DNA of 64,000 nt from Hymenopellis radicata (taxonomy: Eukaryota > Basidiomycota > Agaricomycetes > Agaricales > Physalacriaceae). Shown piece after piece: positions 57,947 to 64,000 of the stretch (the first letter of the stretch is position 1; each line of letters opens with the position of its first letter). Location of the stretch: contig JADNRX010000044.1 of the NCBI GenBank assembly GCA_015501595.1, forward strand, positions 171,323-235,322, read 5' to 3'. Under the pieces are notes generated by a model that saw only the letters and a program-made list of their open reading frames with translations, had not been told where the DNA came from and did not search any database. The translations under genes were made by a program, and so were the position numbers.

Positions 57947-59481
57947 ATGCCTTTCCACACTGTACACGGTATCAACAAAGCTCTTGGGCAAGCTGTGTTC
58001 ATTGTCCACTGGTCAAGACGGCGACTGACCTCCTTTCAGTGCTCTGCTCATCGGCACATGGGTAAACACGGTCTGTGTCTAACTGCGTCCACGCCATTTG
58101 CGGTCCTTCTAATACGCCAACATCAGTTATTGTACTTCCTCGAAACTCAACAGGTCGTACACTACTTTCGACACTACAAGAAGGACAACCTTCTTTTCAA
58201 ATTTCTCGTTACTCTGGTCTTTTGTATAGATACACTGAACACCTTGGCCAACTATGCGTGTGTGTATTTGGTATGCCTTTTGCTCCGATAGCACGCTACC
58301 ATACTGAAGAGCCTATAGTACACAATCATACACTGGGGCGACATGGAGTATCTGCAAAATCAATACTGGGTGAGTATTTCAATGCTGCATGATTCATCTC
58401 CTTCACTCACACCACACATAGCCTATTCCCGTGCATCTATCTGCCACTGGGGCATCTGCTGCCGTCGTACAGACTTTCTTGATCACTCGCTTCTATACTC
58501 TGTAAGTCTCACAGTCCCATTTCGTCGTTGCACTAGAACTGAATTATCTCAAAGTTCCCGCAACCACTACGTCGCTCCTTTCCTCGGATTGATCTCGCTC
58601 GCTGCTGTATGTTCTCTGCTAAACCTTGGCCTCAAGGCTCAACTCAGCGTTATGGTAGTTCGGTGGAGCTGTTACAACAGCAGTCTTGATGGTCAAATAT
58701 CCCTTCTACCATCAACGTTATTCCGTCAGGACTCCCGTGACGTAGGCGAAGAGTGTTCAAACAGCGTCGAGTCTAACATGATGTAGGGTTTGGTTAGTTG
58801 CCAGCGCGGCGGCGGATATTCTCATTGCTTCGTTCCTTATCTACCAATTCCATACCATGAAATCGACATTCAAGAACAGTCAGAGGTTGGTCTGCACACT
58901 GGAACCGATATAGTCATACAACTCACGTTCCTTCAGCTTGCTCAGGCGCCTTTCGCTCATGGCTGTTCAGACTGGTGCGTCTGGTTCTATTGTGGCAACC
59001 ATTGCACTTTGCGTTTACCTTTCTGATATGGACAATAACGGCGCGTTTGTTACAAAACTTCTCGCCAGCCCAAACTGATCATGTCACATTTAGTCTCCGT
59101 TGGCATTGCGTTCTGCTTGGGACGTATCTATGCATTGACGATGGTAGGTTTTCATTTATCTGCATTCGATTCGTCAGCTCATTAGTATGCTTGTAGTTCA
59201 TGAATCTGAACAAACGCCACGTGTTGAAGATGGGCATCGTCACTCCCAATACCTATTCGGATTCGTCCGAAAACAGCTCTGCTCCCATACACGCCCAGAC
59301 ATATATCAACGGCATTCGTAAGTGAATACCAGTCTTCCCAAAAGCCAGAATACGACCATATTCTACAGATGTTCATCGATCTGCCGATGTCAGGATTGAT
59401 GACAGAGCTTCTGATCCTGTACGTGTTCGAGATCTGTTCCTCAATCTGAACCTCATAGATTCAGCAGAAGATCCAAATTGA
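57947..59481 (+). CDS. DUF6534 seven-helix membrane protein 2; GC-AG first intron and one-base frame break
   Basis: Eleven exons: 57947-57987, 58040-58076, 58127-58270, 58319-58369, 58422-58501, 58555-58606, 58659-58741, 58787-58885, 58937-59143, 59197-59317, 59369-59481; 342 residues if intact. Family marks are INKALGALLIGTWVNTV, QQVVHYFRHYKKDNLLFKFL, FLITRFYTLSRNHYVAPFLG, VWLVASAAADILIASFLIYQ, MAVQTGASGSIVATIALCVY and LGRIYALTMFMNLNKRHVLK. Intron 1 begins with GCAAGC, a classic GC donor. Exon 58937-59143 has 207 bases where phases need 208, so one base is missing near 59066-59073 (frame of KLLASP versus KLIMSHLVS). Function unknown, as for gene 1. Confidence 0.85.
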
Positions 59482-60047
59482 GAGTGGTCAAGAAGGTAGT
59501 ATGCACGAGCTGGATGTTAAAAACAGGCCGCCCGAAGAGGTATAAGTAGCTCGAGATTCTACATATTAGGGGTACCACAAAAGTGCCGTGGCAGGGGACG
59601 TGAGGGGACGTGCTACCGTGCACACTACCGTGGCCGTTACCGTGGCCGCAGCCGCGACCGTCCAAGAGTGCCGTGCAATGGACCCTGGCTTTCGTAGATC
59701 ACCGTGCTAAACAGCGTTACGTGCACCTTGTCACACCGTGGCTTGCAGCCTTGTCACACGGTGACTGGCGAGCGTAACGCGGATCGCGTCTTGACTCTCA
59801 TCCACCACTATCTAAGTATCACGACGCGTCTCTTTATCAAACAAATGTATCTAGTTTTCTTCTGATACCAACCTTCGGTGTATCTGGTACCGCCTTCGCC
59901 CCAAATTCGAAATCTTCAATGCAATTTCCCCCTCAATTGTTCTGATTCACGAGTTCCACCTTGGTTCTTCTTTGACGTCGTCGACGAGCGTCCTCTGCCT
60001 GTAGGATCGTTCTATGTTGAATATTTCGGTGCGTGTCTCTGCCCTCA
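59482..60047. other. intergenic with short GC-rich repeats
   Basis: Contains repeated accgtggccg units (59625-59660) and a widely spaced inverted pair gcgttac (59714) / gtaacgc (59774). No supported gene. Confidence 0.4.
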
Positions 60048-60326
60048 ATGCAGAAAGTTATTCATATACCGTATCCGGGCAAATTTGGACGTGTTCTTGT
60101 GCGCCAGCCCGTAGCATGGAATTCGGATGTAGCGCAATCAGGTGCTATCGCGGAAACAGACCCGGCATGGTGTGCTTATGTCCAGGAAACGCATCTCCGT
60201 CATTCACGTCTCGACGTACGTCGACATTTAGATTACGCCTCCGAAACCACTGGCATGCACCATCGTTCGGGGCTTCTTGCGCGCGCGTCCTTGATATCGC
60301 TCTTTAAATACCTACCTGGTTGCTAG
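60048..60326 (+). CDS. hypothetical small protein or decayed gene fragment
   Basis: An open frame of 92 residues from ATG 60048 (MQKVIHIPYPGKFGRVLVRQ...). Its composition looks protein-like but I recognise no family. The upstream sequence to 59880 may hold earlier exons, or the frame may be the remnant of a larger gene. Splice motifs upstream are not decisive. Confidence 0.3.
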   Translation: MQKVIHIPYPGKFGRVLVRQPVAWNSDVAQSGAIAETDPAWCAYVQETHLRHSRLDVRRHLDYASETTGMHHRSGLLARASLISLFKYLPGC

Positions 60327-61299
60327 TAAACTGCAGAGTCTATCTCCCTTCTCCCTCCGAGTTCGCTCTCTCTCGCAGCAATGTCCGTTTCGGCAGGACC
60401 ATCATCCCACCACATGCCTCCCAAGGACGGTCTTCCCGCGAACAATACGCAGACATATACCTGCAGTCGTGAAGTGCCGCCTATGGCGGCTGAAAACCTT
60501 GCTTGAGCAATGGTAAATAAGGCATGTCGATGTTTCGGGTCGGCAGGGACATTACTTAAATTGAAGCGAGTACTCAGTACATGAATAATAGTGTGTAAGA
60601 GATAATCAGATTTGAAGGAATCAATATCATAATATGCGCGCATTTTCACCAATTTCCACCAAGAGCATCGGCGAAAAACGAGCCTCCTTACGTGTGGGAC
60701 CAATGTGGGACAGTAGATCTGGGTACAACTTGTTTGAGCACTGGAAGGCCGAGAGGAGAAGAACCCACGGCAGCTAACAGGCTGGTCAATCAATTGTAAG
60801 GGGCAGCCTTTTCAGCGAAGAAGGTGGGTAAAGTGCCGTTCAACGTGCGCGCAACCACGCAGAACTGTTCATCGCAGAATGCAAGGTCATCGACGGACAA
60901 CTGGTAGCGTCGCGGTAAAGTGTGGCGGGTAGTAACCACCACTAGGTGCGAGTACTATCAGTAGAGCCCAAACAGTATCATGATACACAAAGGGACCAGC
61001 GCGTCAGAACAGACGCAGGTTGATGGCCGGCAAGCGTTAGTTTGAGCACGTTCAGGGAGATATCATCCCACAGTTATCAGAGTTGACGTCGCATCGGCGA
61101 GTCGTTCATTCCCACGCGTAGACAGAAGATCACGACCCAGAGACCGTTGAGCAACAGGCAGTCCGTATAAGTCAGCGATGCGTGAGGATCATGGGATGGC
61201 CATGTATACGGAAGAATTGTTAAAGAATGAAAGGGGAAAACTTCATAATAAGTAGCAGCCTGACGTATGTATTATGCAGTAATACATGACGGAGGGAAA
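60327..61299. other. gene-poor stretch
   Basis: The minus frame at 60323-60793 lacks any motif I recognise. The sequence from 60800 to 61300 has stop codons in all frames and no RNA-like structure that I can see. Confidence 0.4.
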
Positions 61300-62639
61300 T
61301 GGAATCCCTTAGATTATTCAACGAGCAATATCTCAAGTGTGGAGAACAAGCAATGATAGAGCACGAGCATGAGGTTACGAGTCAACCTGACCGAGAGAAC
61401 CAGCGTCGCCAACCCTCGTATCACCTGAATGACGAGGATCAGGGAATCGTGATGACCATTAATGCCGAGAGAAATGAAAACAAGCAGTCGACTGATCCTC
61501 GAATACTGACTGTATGACCTGTGGAATAGCCCCAGCTCGAACACCGTCCTAGCCGCACTGAACGAGCACGGTCGGTACAAAGAGGGACACAACAACGATC
61601 CGTGTATGGTTAGAATGCTTAACCATGGCCACTACGCCAGAAAACAACGACACATGCACATCTATCCGCGGACAAGACAGCGCCTTGGTCGATATAGGTA
61701 AAAAATGTGTGCGCCGGAATGGCGGAGGCCTCATCGTAGCCTGAATGACAGAGAGGACAACCTTGACCCGCGCTCAGTTATTGAGTAAATGGCATATCAC
61801 AAGCTTGGCCTATATGGCTGGCAGAACAAAGGGGACTCGCGCATGGTAGCCGAGCAAAGAACTGAACATAATCTCAGTAGTAGAATGTGCACTCATCATG
61901 GAAGACCGGGACGTGCTATGTAACATGGCGAGGAGTGACAGGGAGATGGGACCCATAAATGTGTCCATCATCAGGAGTGGTCAACAAAAACCCAAGCAAG
62001 CTTTGTATGGCAATCGGCGGCGACCCTACCAGTCGTTGAGCAAAGCTCGAACATGTATTGCGCGCCGGGAGAACGGCAGCGACGTGCTCATAGCAGTCAA
62101 AGGACCCGCGAAAACTAGAGGTGGCCGTGCACATTCATCGGGCATGGCCTGGCACATGATCTGAGTAGCAGGAAAATAACACCGACCCGTGAGTGGTCGT
62201 TGAGCAAAGGCCTGAAACTAATCTTGTGTAACAGAGGAAAAGCCGAGCCTGGCCTGACTAGCCGAAGTAGCACGACGACCCGCGGCGATTGTTGAGAAAG
62301 CCTCGAGCATGATCTGTATGGCGGGGCATTATCATTGGGTGAAAAACTCAGGCCTAGTCTGGCTAGCAGTAATAGCAACAATGGCCCGCGACGGTCGTCG
62401 AGGAAAGATCTGCACCTGAACTGTATAGCGGAGAGGCGAGAAATCGCGCATGGCGATCGAGTGAGAAACCCCGAGCGTAAGCTGTATAGCAGAGGACTCC
62501 AACGACGACCTGTGCATAGCCATTGAGCAAAGACCAAAGCACGATGTGAATAGCAGATGGAGCAATGTCGACCCGAGCATGGCCTGAACAGCAAATAATC
62601 AATGATGGCTCCCGGCGGTCATCGCGCGAAAACAGAGCA
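61300..62639. repeat. degenerate minisatellite, outer part
   Basis: Recurrent but strongly diverged units share words such as cgacccg, gtcgttgagcaaag, gagcatggcctga and tatagcag at roughly 60 bp spacing, increasingly regular toward 62600. This looks like an old array decaying away from the homogeneous core. Confidence 0.6.
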
Positions 62640-63020
62640 CGGTCTAAATGGCAGGGAAGTAACAACGACCCGTGGTGGTCGACGTGCAAAAACCCGAGGA
62701 CGGTCTGAAGAGCAGAGGCGACGACGACCCGTGGTGGTCGTCGCGCAAAGACCCGAGCGTGGTCTGTCTAGCAAGAGCAACGACGACCCGTGGTGGTCGT
62801 CGCGCAGAGACCCGAGCATGGTCTAACTGGCGGAGAGCAACGACGACCCACGCATAGTCATCGAGCAAAGACCCGAGCGTGGTTTGTATAGCAAGAGCAA
62901 CGACGACCCGTGGTGATCGTCGCGCATAGACCCGAGCATGGTCTGACTAGCAGAGAGCGATGACGACCCGCGCATGGTCGTCGAGCTAAAGACTCGAGCA
63001 TGGTCTGACTGGTAGGGAGA
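62640..63020. repeat. minisatellite core, ~60 bp unit, about 6 copies
   Basis: Tandem units of 58-62 bp repeat the order ggtctg...tagcag, agcaacgacgacccgtggtg, gtcgtcgcgcaaagacccga, gcgt/gcat. Neighbouring units differ at a few positions. Several frames stay open on both strands (minus strand reads DDHHGSS-type repeats), which explains long false open frames here. Confidence 0.88.
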
Positions 63021-64000
63021 GCGACAACAAGCAAACAGAGACCAAAAGCAAAGCAAGCAGACAAGTCCAAGATCGAGGAAGCGGTATGTCAAAGAATGAT
63101 AGCAGTATGTTGAAGAATAGGTTGCAGTCCCAGGAATGAATGGAAAGGAATTAATGGAAAATAACACTGTTGTGGCAAAGTATGTGACAACAAACCGAGA
63201 AGGCATGTATCTCTATAAACTTAAATCGAGAAATGGGTTCAAAACCGGAAGAGAGTCGAGAAAAACATGTAGAAATTGTCTAGCATAGGGACAGAAGGTG
63301 AATCCAGCGAGAATGTGAAGCGTGCGGCGTGCAACGGAATGGAGTGCCCAATTATCGAGATCTGCTTGAGTATCGATTTTACCTAGACGTAGTCATAGCC
63401 AGCGCATTATGAGTAAGAAATGATCTCGCCTGAGGTCCGGAAACCCTCGCTTCTTACCTCAAAAAACCCGCAATGGTTTTTAGGAAGATCGGGAGTAGAT
63501 GCAAGATGGTCGTGAAAACTGTCAGGCGTGGTTGTACCAGTGTTCGGCGCGCGTCGTCAGATCCGGTAGTCGGGTGGGTAAGAGCTCAGCATCCCATAAA
63601 ACAAATTCCACTGTAATAATATGAGACGGTATCGAAGAGAGAGACAGGATGTGGGGCTGAGCAGTAAAATGAAGAAAACGCGCCAATCAACTTTCCCGAC
63701 ATGCTGTCATCGCGTGTGCGCACAACGCGCATCCTCCTCTCCTGCCATGTACATTGGCGATCATGCCTCGCAGCTGCATGGCCAACGATATCCCATAACG
63801 CGTTCCGAATCCCAATTTCCGAGCTCCGGCATGTCGTTATGCGGTGGCTTGCCAGACAGAGTTGAGAATCGGGATAAGGCGTCCTCTGTGGGCAGTTCCA
63901 AGAGAAACCATCAAAAAAGACAGCCAGGAATTTCGAGTGATGGCAGCGAGAGAAGCGAGAGATTTGGGAAGATACGTCTTGTCCCAAATTGAGCCTACAC
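63021..64000. other. window end, nothing firm
   Basis: An ATG-initiated frame at 63621-63992 (123 residues, Ser/Arg-rich) has no family motif and overlaps an equally long minus frame, so neither is called. No telomeric repeat is present. Confidence 0.4.

Noticed and set aside
62600..63020. Array considered as a CRISPR-like repeat-spacer locus
   Set aside because: Units are contiguous with no unique spacers, and the window is eukaryotic.
63621..63992. Plus-strand frame at the window end
   Set aside because: An equally long minus frame overlaps it, composition is low-complexity, and no family is recognised.

Overview
The window is nuclear DNA of a filamentous basidiomycete, most likely an agaricomycete. 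Genes are dense on both strands and are cut by many 45-60 bp GT-AG introns. Several families typical of mushroom genomes are present: two DUF6534 membrane proteins, a MYND-DUF4470 protein, a WW-domain membrane protein and a short Zn2Cys6 regulator. I rebuilt exon structures by hand from splice motifs, frame continuity and family knowledge. No search or RNA evidence was available, so family names rest on recognised motifs.

Layout. 0.4-8.3 kb: GLTSCR1-domain protein (-), DUF6534 protein 1 (-), APC8/Cdc23 (-), ALG14 (+), U2AF35 (-). 8.7-24.5 kb: Irc5/HELLS-like remodeler (+), Zn2Cys6 protein (-), carrier-like membrane protein (-), Fun30-like remodeler (+), BET5 (-), with gene-poor gaps at 11.9-13.4, 14.8-16.7 and 17.9-20.0 kb. 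24.9-36.6 kb: MYND-DUF4470 gene (+, damaged), a repeat-rich patch (27.2-29.2 kb), BAG protein (+), membrane protein (-), PRKRIP1/DUF1168 protein (-), F-box-like protein (-), tRNA-Lys (-). 37.0-59.5 kb: WW membrane protein (+), hemerythrin (-), COG2 fragment (-), FBP21/WBP4 (+), COG2 (-), NIF3 (+), VPS8 (-), CWC22 (-), LACTB2 (+), CTI6-like PHD protein (-), DUF6534 protein 2 (+). 59.5-64 kb: gene-poor, ending in a degenerate ~60 bp minisatellite.

Functional themes. Four genes encode pre-mRNA splicing proteins (U2AF35, PRKRIP1-like, FBP21-like, CWC22). Four act in chromatin (GLTSCR1-domain, Irc5/HELLS-like, Fun30-like, CTI6-like). Three serve membrane traffic (BET5, COG2, VPS8). They are unlinked housekeeping genes rather than an operon or biosynthetic cluster. 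Some pairs share very short divergent promoters (COG2/NIF3 79 bp, CWC22/LACTB2 71 bp).

Main caution: six otherwise intact genes each lack exactly one base in one exon (U2AF35, Irc5/HELLS-like, BAG, the 32-33 kb membrane protein, WW protein, DUF6534 protein 2). Uncorrected single-base deletions in the assembly are the simplest explanation. I found no clearly new multi-gene system. The most unusual items are the repeat-flanked BAG gene with its internal helical repeats, the COG2 3'-end duplication across FBP21, and the terminal minisatellite.
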